Below, piece after piece: positions 1 to 9,440 of a DNA stretch of 64,000 nucleotides; position 1 is the stretch's first letter; every line of letters begins with the position of its first letter. The stretch lies in NCBI GenBank assembly GCA_946548085.1, contig CAMNPN010000030.1, positions 1 to 64,000 on the forward strand, in the 5' to 3' direction. The notes beneath the pieces are model-generated. The model saw only the letters and a program-made list of their open reading frames with translations. It had not been told where the DNA came from and did not search any database. The stretch is from an uncultured Prevotella sp. (GTDB lineage Bacteria > Bacteroidota > Bacteroidia > Bacteroidales > Bacteroidaceae). A program made the translations under genes and the position numbers.

Positions 1-553
1 GAAGACGCTCAACGACGAGATTCAGCAGCTGACCGCCGACCGCAACGACGAGCGGGCGCAGAAGACCACCGCCGAACTGAAGAACGCCCGCACGGCGACC
101 GACCAGGCCTACCGCGAGATGGTGCTCATGGTGAACGCGCAGGCCATCGCCACGAGCATCGACCCCGAGGCCTCGACGCTGAACGATACCTACACGGAGC
201 TCATCAAGTCGATACAGGAGACCATCAAGTACTACCGCCAGATCAGCGACGAGCGCCGCCGGGCGAACAAGCGCGTCACGGTGAAGAGCGACATTGTGGG
301 CAACCACCAGTACGCCACCGTCGCGGGCTGGACGTGGGAGCGGCTGGCGCAGGAGAACCCGAAGTCGCTGGCTCCCGACCCTGTGCCCTCGGCCCCCGGC
401 GTGGAGCCCGTGGTCAAGGCCGAGCGCATCGTCTCGACAGACAAGAAGGCCCTCGCCGCCGGCGGCCTCTGCGTGGCCCTCGACGGGGTGCCCGTCTTCC
501 CCACGGCCGCCGTCGATGCGCTGAAGGTCTACGAGCTGATCGCCATCGGATGA
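1..553 (+). CDS. C-terminal part of a DUF6261-like protein (5' end outside window)
   Basis: The reading frame is open from base 2 to the TGA at 551-553, so the gene starts upstream of the window. The visible 183 residues begin with a charged helical stretch rich in Asp, Glu and Lys, continue with an AYREMVLMVNAQAI segment and a TELIKSIQETIKYYRQIS helix, and end in a Pro-rich linker (PDPVPSAPGVEP) and a short hydrophobic tail. Helix order and the DQAYR...VNA motif resemble the Bacteroidales DUF6261 family, which has no known function; that assignment is from memory. It is followed by a hairpin terminator at 674-704, so it closes a transcription unit unrelated to the leftward pectin genes. Confidence 0.6.
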   Translation, partial: KTLNDEIQQLTADRNDERAQKTTAELKNARTATDQAYREMVLMVNAQAIATSIDPEASTLNDTYTELIKSIQETIKYYRQISDERRRANKRVTVKSDIVGNHQYATVAGWTWERLAQENPKSLAPDPVPSAPGVEPVVKAERIVSTDKKALAAGGLCVALDGVPVFPTAAVDALKVYELIAIG

Positions 554-673
554 CCTCGCCTCGGCCCGCCCGCAGTGGAGTCTCAGAGGCTCGTCCGTAA
601 TGGCTCCAAAAGACCGTCAGGATGCCGGAGGTCGGCATGTAAACGCTGTTTTCTGCAAAATGTGAAAGTTTGG

Positions 674-704
674 AGGCAATTCGTGTAACGCGGATTGCCT
701 TTTT
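674..704 (+). terminator. Rho-independent terminator after the DUF6261-like gene
   Basis: Arms GGCAAT and ATTGCC enclose a 13-nt loop and are followed by five T. It lies 120 bp after the stop codon at 553. Confidence 0.6.
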
Positions 705-709
705 CGTCG

Positions 710-717
710 TACCTTTG
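710..717 (+). promoter_or_regulatory. TAnnTTTG promoter box with no clear gene behind it
   Basis: TACCTTTG matches the Bacteroidetes -7 box and points rightward. Only a roughly 30-codon reading frame from an ATG at 726 follows before the convergent sstT gene, and it looks unlike a protein. The rest of the 554-796 gap holds the terminator and nothing else that I recognise. This may be the relic of a lost gene or start a short noncoding transcript. Confidence 0.4.
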
Positions 718-796
718 CAGCCGGAATGAAACGAATTTTGATGAGGGCAAGGATGTGGAGACCATCGCCCTACTGCTGTAGGCTACAGCAAGTATG

Positions 797-2017
797 TTAT
801 TGTTTCTGCTTCGACTGATCGTAGTATTCGGCGGTGGCCGTGAAGAACACATCGGCGCTGGAGTTGAGCGCCGTCTCGACGCTGTCCTGTACCACGCCGA
901 TGATGAAGCCCACGGCCACGGCCTGCATCGCCACGTCGTTGCTGATGCCGAAGAGCGAGCAGGCCATCGGCACCAGCAGCAGCGAGCCGCCGGCTACGCC
1001 CGACGTGCCGCAGGCGCCCAGTGTGGCGATGACGCTCAGCAGGAGTGCCGACACGAAGCTGACCTCGATACCCATCGTGTGAACCACGGCCAGCGTCATG
1101 ACGGTGATGGTGACGGCGGCCCCGTTCATGTTGATTGTTGCCCCCAGCGGTATGCTCACCGAGTAGAAGTCCTCCTCCAGTCCCAGCCGCTTGCTGAGTG
1201 CCATGTTGATCGGGATGTTGGCCGCCGATGAGCGTGTAAAGAACGCGTTCAGCCCGCTCTCCCTGAGGCAGGTGAAGAGCAGAGGGTAGGGGTTGCGGCG
1301 GAGCAGGAGAAAGGCGAGCAGAGGATTGAACACGAGCGTATTGAACAGCATGCAGCCCACCAGCGTCAGTAGCAGTTGTCCGTAGGTGGCAAAGATGTCG
1401 AGTCCGCTCTCCGACACCGAGGCGAACACCAGGCCGAGGATGCCGAAGGGCGCAAACTCGATAACCCATCTCACCGCCTGTGACACCACCTCGGCGAAGT
1501 CGCTCACCATGCTGATCGTGCCCTTCGTCGCCAGCTTCTTCAGTGCCAGGCCGGCGAGTATCGCCCAGAAGAGGATGCCGATGTAGTTGGCCGTGGCTAT
1601 CGACGCCACGGGGTTGGTCACCATGGAGGTGAGCAGATTAGTGAACACGTCGCTGAGCGCACCCGGGGCGCTGGCCTCGACGGCCTCCGACAGCTGGAGC
1701 GTCACGGGGAAGAGCATGCTGCCCGTCACGGCACACATGGCGGCGATGAACGTGCTCAGCAGATAGAGCGTTATGAGCATGCGGAACCGCGGGCCCAGCC
1801 CGCCGCCTGCTTTGGCGATGCTCGCCATCACGAGCACGGCTACGAGCACGGGAGCTATCGCCTTCAGTGCGCCCACAAACACCTGCCCGAGGATGGCAAT
1901 GGGTTCCCATCCGGGCACTGTCAGTCCGAGCACGGCGCCCACCGTCAGGCCTATCACGATCCGCAGCACCAGCGACAGCTTGCACCATCGGTTAAAAAGT
2001 AGTCTTATTGTGTTCAT
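797..2017 (-). CDS. sstT: SstT-type Na+:serine/threonine (dicarboxylate family) symporter
   Basis: This 406-residue inner-membrane protein is of the DAACS/SLC1 family (PF00375) and is predicted to import serine/threonine or a related amino acid with Na+. Hydrophobic helices run through the whole length. The family's transport-core signatures are present: the serine-rich hairpin [23 protein letters not shown] in TM7, and [13 protein letters not shown] in the second hairpin. Length matches SstT (about 400-414). It lies 35 bp downstream of the GH105-GH106 gene on the same strand, so it is probably the last gene of the GH2 -> GH105-GH106 -> sstT unit. That position is odd for an amino-acid carrier, and a link to pectin use is only inferred from co-location. 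Members of this superfamily also carry dicarboxylates, so the substrate is uncertain. Confidence 0.85.
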   Translation of the reverse strand: MNTIRLLFNRWCKLSLVLRIVIGLTVGAVLGLTVPGWEPIAILGQVFVGALKAIAPVLVAVLVMASIAKAGGGLGPRFRMLITLYLLSTFIAAMCAVTGSMLFPVTLQLSEAVEASAPGALSDVFTNLLTSMVTNPVASIATANYIGILFWAILAGLALKKLATKGTISMVSDFAEVVSQAVRWVIEFAPFGILGLVFASVSESGLDIFATYGQLLLTLVGCMLFNTLVFNPLLAFLLLRRNPYPLLFTCLRESGLNAFFTRSSAANIPINMALSKRLGLEEDFYSVSIPLGATINMNGAAVTITVMTLAVVHTMGIEVSFVSALLLSVIATLGACGTSGVAGGSLLLVPMACSLFGISNDVAMQAVAVGFIIGVVQDSVETALNSSADVFFTATAEYYDQSKQKQ

Positions 2018-2052
2018 TGTTATTTAAGCTTGTTTCCATCTTCTTGCCTCTA

Positions 2053-5000
2053 TTAGATATCGCCGTCGGCTGTGCGTAGCGTCACCCTCGAGTTGAGGCC
2101 GCTCGGCATGGGTGCCCAGTGGCCGTAGGTGGTACTCTTGTAGTCGATGTCCACGAAGTTGATCTCGTTGAACTTGCGCCACTCCACCCCCTGACGGTCG
2201 AGCTCGGCGATGCGGTTGGCGGGCAGGTTGGTCACCTCGATGCGCAGCTCGTTGTCGCCCTGGCGTGTCGCCTTGCGGCAGTCGAGGGTGAAGGGCACGG
2301 CCCATGCGCAGCCGAGGAACGCTCCGTTGAGCCAGACGCGCGCCGACTCGCGCACGTCGCCCAGGTCGATGGTCCAGTGCTTCCGTGCCTGCTCTTTCGT
2401 CAGGCGGAAGGTGGTGGTGTAGACGCCCGTGCCCATCGTGACGGCTGCCGCGGGGCTCAGTCCTTCCCATGTCTGGAGCGTGTCGAGGGTGAAGGTCTCA
2501 GCCACGTGGGGGCTCTCCTCGGTGAAGCTCAGCGCCCAGGGCCCGTTGATGCCGATGGCTTCTGGCTGGGCGGGGGTCGCTGGCGGTGTCGGAGTGGCCG
2601 TCGGCGAGGTCTGCAGTATTCGGCTTTCGCCCGACTTCAGGCAGATCAGCACTTTTCCGTCGCGCACCGCGGCGGGGGTGATGTCGCCGTTCATCGGATC
2701 GAACCATGTGGCCCCCTTGAAGGGCACCGCCAAGGCAACGTCGGCGGCAACGTCGGCGGGGGTCAGGTTCGCGATGAAGTAATGCCAGCCGTCGGCCGTC
2801 CTCCTGCGGATGGCTCTCAGGCCGAGCGCCGTCTTCATCGGCTCTGCCACGGCATAGCTCGCCAAGGCCTCGGCCGACTCGCCCTTTACGACGTAGCGGC
2901 TGATTGGCGCCAGCAGGGCCTCGAGGCGGCTGTCGATGGTGGTGTGGCTGGGGATGATGAGTGCCCGGTAGCGGGTGCCGCCCTCGGTGACGAGCATGCC
3001 GCCCTCGATGCGCACCTTGGCCAGCTGGCGGTCACTGATATAGTCGCAGTCGTAGCCGAGGCTGTCGATGGTGAGGATGCTCTTGATGAACCGTGGGGCC
3101 TTCTCGTCCATGGTGTGGATGTCGAACTGCATGAGCAGGTCTTCACCGCCACGGCGGTCCTTGCTCTCCCATTTGGCATCATCGTTGCGCGGTCCTCGCT
3201 GGCGCCACATATCCCTGACAGGCAGGTACACCAGGAAGTCATTGTCGGGCTGTCCGTACTGCAAGAAGCTCTGGCAGCGCTCGATGTACTGCATCAGGAA
3301 CGGTGCGTCTCGCCAGATGGAGTTCGTCGGGCTCATGTCGATGGAGGCATAGAACTTCCATCCCGGCCAGGGATCGTCCTTCGGTGTGTAGCATGAACCG
3401 TGGAAGTAGACGTGGTTGACGCCGCAGGTGAACATCAGGTCGAGGTCGGGCTTCATCTGCGACAGACTGGTGCGGAAGTGTTCCGTCAGCCAGGTGAAGG
3501 TCTCGCTCGAGGTGAACGGCTTGCCTGTGACGTGGGCTGCAGAGGAGGCGTACTTCAGCATCGATACGTCGCTGAAGTTCCTGCGGGTCATGCCGGGGTC
3601 TGTGCGCAGCCCCTTGATGCCCAGCTCCGACAGTCCGAAGCCCTCAATCTCGGGGATGTCGACGGCGGCGTAGAGGTCGAGCAGGTTTGCCGGTGAGCCG
3701 TGGGCCTGGTTGCGCACCTTCACACCGTGGCCATGGGCCCACGCCACCCACTGCTGGGTGAAATTCTCCAGGAGCAGGTCGGAGAGCGTCTCGCGGTAGT
3801 CGCAGAGCACCTGGTTGCCGTCGTCTACGTGTCCCAGCAGCTCGGGCAGCCGCTCCTGCAGGTCATAGCCGCGCCGCTTCTTGAATTCCTCCAGTAGCGA
3901 GGGTGTCCAGTCGGCCTTGAACACCTCGTAGGAGTCGTTGAAGAATGTGTGGGGGTAGGGTACACCCGATGCGGCGAAAGCCTCGTCGAAGCGTTGTAGG
4001 TAGTGGCTGACGGCCTCGCGGTCAAAGTGATCCACCACCCAGCCTTCGCCGCCGGGGGCTGCCCGCTTCACCTTCTGCCGTGTGCGGCCCACGGCCACGT
4101 CGTAGTGGTGTACACCGTCCACGATGGTATCCTTGAAGATAGCCTTGCAGGCCGCCTGTGAGAGCGGGATGTGCGGTCCGCCGAACGGCCAGCCCGTGCC
4201 GCAGTTCATGTCGACCTCGATGCCTAAGGGCTTGGCAATCTCCTCCACGGTCTGCAGGGCTTGCATCCACTGGGGCGAGAGGAAGGGGATATTGTTACTG
4301 TCGTTCCCCTTCACGCCATAGAGAGGGGTGATCTCCACGGCGCCGATGCCCGCACGGGCATACTCGCTGAGGTTCCAGCTGAGGTTGTCCTTATCGACCG
4401 CCGATCCCAGCCACCACCACCGTGTGCCGGCTTTCGCCTCGGGCTTCGGCTCAGGCCATTGCTGGGCGTTTTTGCTTATCATCTTGTAGTATTCTGTCAG
4501 CCCCAGCAGGTAGCACCCCGTGCCATAGTCTTCGAAGTTGGGCACCTTGTTGAAGGTCACCGGCTGTCCGGCCGACGGCTCTTTGCCCGTGCCTTGGTTC
4601 CAGCCGAGGAAGCCATCGGCGTGGATGCACGACTGTAGTGCGTCCCAGGCTCTGTCGCAGGCTGTCCGGTAGGTGCTGGCCTTGAGCAGTCCTTTCTGTA
4701 TGCCCCAGGCCATACCGTAGAGGAAGAGGGCGGTGCCGGTCATCTCCGGTCCGGGATAGTCGGCATCCGATACGAGGCTGGCATGCCAGAAGCCATCCGC
4801 GTGCTGGCACTTCAGCAGGGCCTCACTCATTCGCAGGAAGTCTTTCTTCAGCTGCTTGTAGGCTCGCTCTTTTTCCGACAGCTCACTCATTGAGCGCACG
4901 AGGGCTGCATACACCCAGCCGTTGCCGCGGCTCCAGTAGCAGTTCTGTCCGTCTTTCTCCTTATAGGGCGGCACATAGTCCTTGTCTCTCCACCACAGGC

Positions 5001-5574
5001 CTTCGCGCTGGTTGAAGAGTCCGCCGCCACAGGTGTTCCTGCTCCACATGTAGCTCCTCATGGCGTAGTCCAGATATTGCCTTTCGCCGGTCACGGCATA
5101 CATCTTCACATATACAGGCATGGCCATTTGGATGGCGTCTATCCATGTCCAGTAGTCCGTGCGCCCCGATGCCATCTGATTGTCAAGATTCTCCTTGACG
5201 GCGTTGAGCGTGCCTCCGCCTGTCAGCCGGTACAGGTCGATGTATGTCTGTGCGCAGCACTGGTCGTCGGCGTCGGTGGTCTTCACTCCGTGGCGCGGTG
5301 TCCACTGATGGTGGTCGGCCCATCTCTGTGCGTAGTCGAGATAGCGTTGCTGGGGGGCGATGGCGTTGAGGGCCATCAGTCCTTCGTAGTAGACGGCTCG
5401 TGTCCATAGCGACGAGGGACGGATGCGGTTCACGTTTGTGGGCAGTGTGGGATCGCTGTACTTCGCCATGAAGTAGTCGTTGGCTTTCTGTGCCGTCTCG
5501 AGCACTTGTTGCTGTGCCTCTGCCGCCGTCGTCATGACGAGGCAGGCCGCGAGTGTGATGATTGTCGTTCTCAT
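2053..5574 (-). CDS. Secreted two-enzyme fusion: GH105 unsaturated galacturonyl hydrolase + GH106-like rhamnosidase
   Basis: The 1173-residue protein starts with a signal peptide (residues 1-20, ending AAEAQ). Residues about 22-370 are an (alpha/alpha)6 barrel of GH105, the enzymes that hydrate and remove unsaturated galacturonic acid left by pectate or rhamnogalacturonan lyases. D146 in WTWIDAIQMAMP sits where GH105 keeps its catalytic Asp, and YWSRGNGW is also family-like. After a Pro/Lys linker (about 372-383) a second catalytic region begins with TRWWWLGSAVD and ITPLYGV, as in GH106 alpha-L-rhamnosidases. The C-terminal 140 residues form a galactose-binding-like beta domain (GVYTTTFRL, ARVWLNGAFLG). 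Both activities fit rhamnogalacturonan breakdown. It is 33 bp downstream of the GH2 gene and probably cotranscribed. Family calls are from motifs; substrate linkage is inferred. Confidence 0.8.
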   Translation of the reverse strand: MRTTIITLAACLVMTTAAEAQQQVLETAQKANDYFMAKYSDPTLPTNVNRIRPSSLWTRAVYYEGLMALNAIAPQQRYLDYAQRWADHHQWTPRHGVKTTDADDQCCAQTYIDLYRLTGGGTLNAVKENLDNQMASGRTDYWTWIDAIQMAMPVYVKMYAVTGERQYLDYAMRSYMWSRNTCGGGLFNQREGLWWRDKDYVPPYKEKDGQNCYWSRGNGWVYAALVRSMSELSEKERAYKQLKKDFLRMSEALLKCQHADGFWHASLVSDADYPGPEMTGTALFLYGMAWGIQKGLLKASTYRTACDRAWDALQSCIHADGFLGWNQGTGKEPSAGQPVTFNKVPNFEDYGTGCYLLGLTEYYKMISKNAQQWPEPKPEAKAGTRWWWLGSAVDKDNLSWNLSEYARAGIGAVEITPLYGVKGNDSNNIPFLSPQWMQALQTVEEIAKPLGIEVDMNCGTGWPFGGPHIPLSQAACKAIFKDTIVDGVHHYDVAVGRTRQKVKRAAPGGEGWVVDHFDREAVSHYLQRFDEAFAASGVPYPHTFFNDSYEVFKADWTPSLLEEFKKRRGYDLQERLPELLGHVDDGNQVLCDYRETLSDLLLENFTQQWVAWAHGHGVKVRNQAHGSPANLLDLYAAVDIPEIEGFGLSELGIKGLRTDPGMTRRNFSDVSMLKYASSAAHVTGKPFTSSETFTWLTEHFRTSLSQMKPDLDLMFTCGVNHVYFHGSCYTPKDDPWPGWKFYASIDMSPTNSIWRDAPFLMQYIERCQSFLQYGQPDNDFLVYLPVRDMWRQRGPRNDDAKWESKDRRGGEDLLMQFDIHTMDEKAPRFIKSILTIDSLGYDCDYISDRQLAKVRIEGGMLVTEGGTRYRALIIPSHTTIDSRLEALLAPISRYVVKGESAEALASYAVAEPMKTALGLRAIRRRTADGWHYFIANLTPADVAADVALAVPFKGATWFDPMNGDITPAAVRDGKVLICLKSGESRILQTSPTATPTPPATPAQPEAIGINGPWALSFTEESPHVAETFTLDTLQTWEGLSPAAAVTMGTGVYTTTFRLTKEQARKHWTIDLGDVRESARVWLNGAFLGCAWAVPFTLDCRKATRQGDNELRIEVTNLPANRIAELDRQGVEWRKFNEINFVDIDYKSTTYGHWAPMPSGLNSRVTLRTADGDI

Positions 5575-5607
5575 ATTTCTGTAGCGTTTTTACCTTTTTA
5601 CTTTTTG

Positions 5608-7983
5608 TTATTGTTTCGTTTCAAGATTCGTGGTGATGGTCTTATATATGTCCGAACTGGTCTTGAACGTGATCTTCGATGGTGTCGTCCCGGCCCGCAG
5701 GATCACCATCGCCGAGCCGTTCCACAGCCGCCGGTGGTTGCCGACGTTCAGTTCTTCGCTGTTGATGTCGCCGTTGCCGACGGCCACGATCCTGGCGTCG
5801 CCCTCCACGTCGAAGCGCAGCTCGCCCTGGGCGTCCCTCACACGCCGGCCTTTGCTGTCTACGGCAGTCACCCGCAGGTGCTGCAGGTCTTGACCGTCGG
5901 CCTTCCAGTTGCCGTTGTCGGGTGTCACCGTCAGCCTCACAGCTTTGCCCGTGGTCTCGATGCTGTGCCGCGCCACCACCTTCCCGTCGGTGTAGCCTAT
6001 GGCCTCGAGCTTGCCGGGCTGGTAGGCGATCTGGTCCCACACGATCTGGTTGCGCAACTTAGGATCGCGAGGGTTCTGCTGTCTGCCGAGACTCTTGCCG
6101 TTGAGCCTCACCTCTACCTCGTCGGCATTGGTGAAGGCGACCAGCCTGACTGTCGAGCCTTCCCGGCGGTTCCAGTTCTCCGAGAAGCTGACGTTCCCCG
6201 TCTGCACCCCGTTCCACTCGATGTCCTTCTGCTCACCTTCGATGACGGTCAGGCGCAGTGTGGGCTCATCCGTGAAGATGCTCTTCATTAGGTAGGCCTT
6301 CGGCTTCGGCTCCAGTGTGATGTCGATCACACCCTGTGCCCATCCCTTTGCCGGCCATCCCTGGCTCTCGCCTAAGTAGTCGATGGCTCCCCAGTAGGCC
6401 AGTCCCGTCACCCGGTCGAGGTCCATCTCAAACCAGTTGGGCCCCATGCTGCTCGTGCTGGCCTCACTCTGGTAGAATGTCATCCAGGGGAACCGCCTGC
6501 CGTCGCCGGGGAAGAACATGTACCTGTAGTTATAGGCCTGTATGTCGGTAATCATCGCCAGGTCGCAGGGCAGCGAGTCGGTCTCCCAGTTACGGTAGTG
6601 CGGGTGCATGGCCACGGTCACCTTGCGTGTCGGGTCGTATCGTTCTACCACGGGCCGCATCATCCTGTAGCAGGTCACGCCGAAGTCGTTGAAGGGCATG
6701 TCCGGGTCTTGCTGCAACTCGTTGCCGAGGCTCCAGAGTATGACCGATGGCGAGTTGCGGTCGCGCTTCACCCATTCTTCCACGTCCTTTGCCCAGTGGT
6801 TCATGAAGGGCGAGCGTCCGCCCGTGTACTGCTGTGTCCATTTGTCGTAGAGCTCGTCTACCACCAGCAGTCCGAGCTTGTCGCAGAGCCTGATGAAGTC
6901 TCGGCTGTAGGGATTGTGCGAGGTACGTATGTGGTTCACGCCGAACTGTTTCAGCAGCGTTAGCCGCTTCTCGATGGCCCGCGGGTAGGCGGCTGCTCCC
7001 AGTGCCCCTAAGGAGTGGTGGTTGGCGATGCCCTTCAGCAGCACCTTCTCCCCGTTGATCTTCAGCCCGTAGTCCGGTCCCAGCTCCACGGTACGTATGC
7101 CGAACTGTTCGCTCACCTCGTCGGCCACGGTGCCGTCGTCGCGGATGAGCTGCGCAGTGGCCGTATAGAGGCGGGGCTGTTCCGTGCTCCACAGCTGCGG
7201 GTCGGCCATCTCCGTTTCGGGTGTTCTGATGGTAAATGTGCGTGCAGGCGAGTTCCGTTTCTGTGTCGTCGTCTGCTCGGCCACCGTCCTGCCCTGCGGG
7301 TCTGTCAGCCGCAGTCTCAGGGTGGTGAGCCTGTGCTTGGTGCGGTTGGTCACGTCGGCGGCCACCGTCACGTATTTGTTGTCGCGGGTGGTGATGAGCA
7401 GCGGGTGGTGCTCGAAGTATAGGTCGGCGGGCGTGTCCACCAGCCACACGTTTCTTATGATCCCACCGCCGGTGTACCAGCGGGAGTTCCGCTCGCCCAT
7501 GGTGTGGGCCTTCACCACGATCTCGTTCTCCCGGCCGTAGCGCAGACCGTCGGTGATGTCTATCCTGAAGCCCACGTAGCCGTAGTCCGTGCCCCCGATG
7601 CGCATGCCGTTCAGCCACACGTCGGCCACATACACCACGCCCTCAAAGTCGAGCAGCGTGCGCCTGCTCCTCAGCCGCTCGTCGGGCGTGAAGCGCTTGC
7701 GGTACCATCCCGCCCCCATCTCCTTGAATCCCCTGGCCGAGAGCCGGCTCCTGATGTTGGCAGCCGCGTCGCTCGTGTCGGCCTGCTCGTCGGCGGCAGG
7801 GGCAATCCAGGGCTGCCCTATCTGGAAGTCGTGAGGCACGTCCACCCGTTCCGTCTTGCTGAAGAGCGAATCCCGCGAGAACTCCCAGCCCAGGTTCAGG
7901 CTCATTGTCATCCTTGGCTGTGCGGACAATGTCAGGAAGTCAGCCCCGAGAAGAACGAATAAACATATAAATTTGTAAGCCAT
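5608..7983 (-). CDS. Secreted GH2 glycosidase (beta-galactosidase type)
   Basis: This 791-residue protein has a signal peptide (MAYKFICLFVLLG... LSAQ), an N-terminal sugar-binding domain (GAGWYRKRF, VWLNG), an immunoglobulin-like domain and the GH2 TIM barrel. The acid/base Glu is E422 in WSLGNE and the nucleophile is E507 in YQSEAS, as expected for GH2. The C-terminal 230 residues are further beta domains (DUF4982-like region, then Big-type). I start it at the ATG at 7983; an upstream in-frame TTG at 8019 lies inside the promoter box 8017-8024 and cannot be a start. It leads the leftward unit ending with sstT. Next to GH28, GH105 and GH106 it probably removes beta-galactose side chains of rhamnogalacturonan I, but GH2 also includes glucuronidases and mannosidases. 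Confidence 0.85.
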   Translation of the reverse strand: MAYKFICLFVLLGADFLTLSAQPRMTMSLNLGWEFSRDSLFSKTERVDVPHDFQIGQPWIAPAADEQADTSDAAANIRSRLSARGFKEMGAGWYRKRFTPDERLRSRRTLLDFEGVVYVADVWLNGMRIGGTDYGYVGFRIDITDGLRYGRENEIVVKAHTMGERNSRWYTGGGIIRNVWLVDTPADLYFEHHPLLITTRDNKYVTVAADVTNRTKHRLTTLRLRLTDPQGRTVAEQTTTQKRNSPARTFTIRTPETEMADPQLWSTEQPRLYTATAQLIRDDGTVADEVSEQFGIRTVELGPDYGLKINGEKVLLKGIANHHSLGALGAAAYPRAIEKRLTLLKQFGVNHIRTSHNPYSRDFIRLCDKLGLLVVDELYDKWTQQYTGGRSPFMNHWAKDVEEWVKRDRNSPSVILWSLGNELQQDPDMPFNDFGVTCYRMMRPVVERYDPTRKVTVAMHPHYRNWETDSLPCDLAMITDIQAYNYRYMFFPGDGRRFPWMTFYQSEASTSSMGPNWFEMDLDRVTGLAYWGAIDYLGESQGWPAKGWAQGVIDITLEPKPKAYLMKSIFTDEPTLRLTVIEGEQKDIEWNGVQTGNVSFSENWNRREGSTVRLVAFTNADEVEVRLNGKSLGRQQNPRDPKLRNQIVWDQIAYQPGKLEAIGYTDGKVVARHSIETTGKAVRLTVTPDNGNWKADGQDLQHLRVTAVDSKGRRVRDAQGELRFDVEGDARIVAVGNGDINSEELNVGNHRRLWNGSAMVILRAGTTPSKITFKTSSDIYKTITTNLETKQ

Positions 7984-8016
7984 AAACTTGAAACTTGAAA
8001 CCAAAAAATCCGTTTG

Positions 8017-8024
8017 CAAATATA
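8017..8024 (-). promoter_or_regulatory. -7 box TATATTTG for the leftward pectin unit
   Basis: TATATTTG on the minus strand matches TAnnTTTG and lies 33 bp before the GH2 ATG. Between box and ATG are heptamers TTTCAAG repeated (7986-8002). A second minus-strand match, TACTTTTG at 8167-8174, lies upstream of the inverted repeat 8101-8159. Confidence 0.65.
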
Positions 8025-8100
8025 CGGAAAATCCCTGACGTAAGACCTGTTTTTCGTTCTGTTATTAGTAAAATTGTACAAATTTAATAGTTTATGGACA

Positions 8101-8159
8101 TTTGAGCCCCCGCGAGCAAAGCTTGGAGTCCGCCGCTCCCCACTTGTCGGGGGCTCAAA
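8101..8159. repeat. Long inverted repeat between divergent pectin genes
   Basis: Perfect 12-bp arms TTTGAGCCCCCG (8101-8112) and CGGGGGCTCAAA (8148-8159) enclose 35 bp that are GC-rich, unlike the AT-rich surroundings. It lies in the 347-bp gap between the GH2 and aldo/keto reductase genes and just downstream of the minus-strand box at 8167-8174, so it could form a strong hairpin in a long GH2 leader. It could instead be a small dispersed palindromic element. Confidence 0.6.
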
Positions 8160-8270
8160 CATGCTGCAAAAGTAGGCAAAAAAGCGTATCGCGATGTGAA
8201 TACTATCCGAAAACATACAATTTTGTTCAAAAACGAACGGAAATACGAGTTGTATTTCACGGAAAAATGC

Positions 8271-8278
8271 TATCTTTG
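8271..8278 (+). promoter_or_regulatory. -7 box TATCTTTG for the aldo/keto reductase gene
   Basis: A perfect TAnnTTTG match 52 bp before the ATG at 8331. The leader between them holds TTTATAG/TTTCAGG/TTTCAAG heptamers. Confidence 0.7.
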
Positions 8279-8330
8279 CAACCGAAAAGGGTTTATAGTT
8301 TCAGGTTTCAAGATTCAAGGTTATAACGAT

Positions 8331-9281
8331 ATGAAGGAAAATTATTTTGCTGACAAGGACCGCTATACGGGCAAGATGGTGTATGAGCGCTGCGGGCGCT
8401 CGGGTGTGATGCTGCCGAGGGTGAGCCTGGGCTTCTGGCATAACTTCGGAAGCGTGGACCCCTACGAGCGTAGTCGGGAGATTACTCACTACGCCTTCGA
8501 CCACGGCATCACCCACTTCGACCTTGCCAACAACTACGGGCCGGTGTACGGATCGGCCGAGGAGACGATGGGGCGGCTGATGGACGACGACTTCAGGCCC
8601 TACCGCGACGAGCTCTTCATCGCCACGAAGGCGGGCTACGACATGTGGCCGGGGCCCTACGGCAACTGGGGCAGCCGCAAATATCTCATGGCCAGCATCG
8701 ACCAGAGCCTGAAACGGATGAGGACGGACTATGTGGACCTGTTCTACAGTCACCGCTACGACCCGCTGACGCCCCTGGAAGAGACGCTGCAGGCGATGGT
8801 GGACATCGTGAGGCAGGGGAAGGCACTCTATGCGGGCATCTCGAACTGGCCGCTGGAGCCGCTGCGCTTCGGCGCACGCTATCTGAAGGAGCACGACGTG
8901 CCGCTGCTGATCTATCAGGGAAAGCTGAACATGCTCGACCGGCAGCCGCTGACGACGGGCATTCTCGACTTCTGCGCGGAGGAGGGGATCGGATTCATCG
9001 CCTTCTCGCCGCTGGCACAGGGACTGCTCACTGACCGCTATCTCCAGGGCGTGCCCGACGACAGCCGGATGAAGAAGGGGAAGTTTCTGAAGGAGGAGAT
9101 GCTCACGCCTGAGCTGCTGGAGCAGTTGCGCGGCTACAACGAGGAGGCGGCACGGCGCGGCCAGACGCTGGCAGAGATGGCCCTGAGGTGGATACTCGAC
9201 CAGAGGGGGGTGACCTCGGTACTGGTGGGTGCCAGCTCGACGGCACAGTTGGAGAAGAACCTGCGATGCGTGAGGGAATGA
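8331..9281 (+). CDS. Aldo/keto reductase, YghZ-like
   Basis: This cytoplasmic NADPH-dependent oxidoreductase of 316 residues has the family tetrad visible as D64, Y69 (FDLANNYG), K100 (IATKAG) and H141 (FYSHRYDP). The cofactor-binding end has VLVGASS. It resembles YghZ/GPR-type reductases of L-glyceraldehyde-3-phosphate and other short aldehydes. The ATG at 8331 is chosen because it follows the TATCTTTG box at 8271; a longer frame from 8196 would start upstream of the promoter. The protein ends right after the NLRCVRE helix, about 30 residues sooner than usual in this group, where heptamer-rich DNA begins, so the C-terminus may be truncated. It is first in the rightward pectin unit and may handle a sugar-derived aldehyde. 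Confidence 0.8.
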   Translation: MKENYFADKDRYTGKMVYERCGRSGVMLPRVSLGFWHNFGSVDPYERSREITHYAFDHGITHFDLANNYGPVYGSAEETMGRLMDDDFRPYRDELFIATKAGYDMWPGPYGNWGSRKYLMASIDQSLKRMRTDYVDLFYSHRYDPLTPLEETLQAMVDIVRQGKALYAGISNWPLEPLRFGARYLKEHDVPLLIYQGKLNMLDRQPLTTGILDFCAEEGIGFIAFSPLAQGLLTDRYLQGVPDDSRMKKGKFLKEEMLTPELLEQLRGYNEEAARRGQTLAEMALRWILDQRGVTSVLVGASSTAQLEKNLRCVRE

Positions 9282-9368
9282 AGAAGGTTTATGGTTTATA
9301 GTTTCCGCCTTCGGCTTAGTTTATAGTTGATGACCCTGCAAGCCATTCTACCGGCAAATGTAATTATC

Positions 9369-9437
9369 TATAAACAATAAACAATAAACTATAAACAATA
9401 AACAATAAACTATAAATTCTAAACAATAAACAATACA
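9369..9437. repeat. Heptamer repeat run before the GH28 gene
   Basis: Nearly uninterrupted 7-bp units TAAACAA and TAAACTA fill most of the 158-bp gap between the reductase stop and the GH28 ATG and run to 4 bp before that ATG. Confidence 0.8.
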
Positions 9438-9440
9438 AGG

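Noticed and set aside
726..820. Short frame behind the box at 710-717
   Set aside because: About 30 codons with unusual Cys/Arg/Trp content, overlapping the convergent sstT end; treated as noncoding or relic.
8196..8330. N-terminal extension of the aldo/keto reductase
   Set aside because: It lies upstream of the TATCTTTG box at 8271 and adds residues absent from the family.
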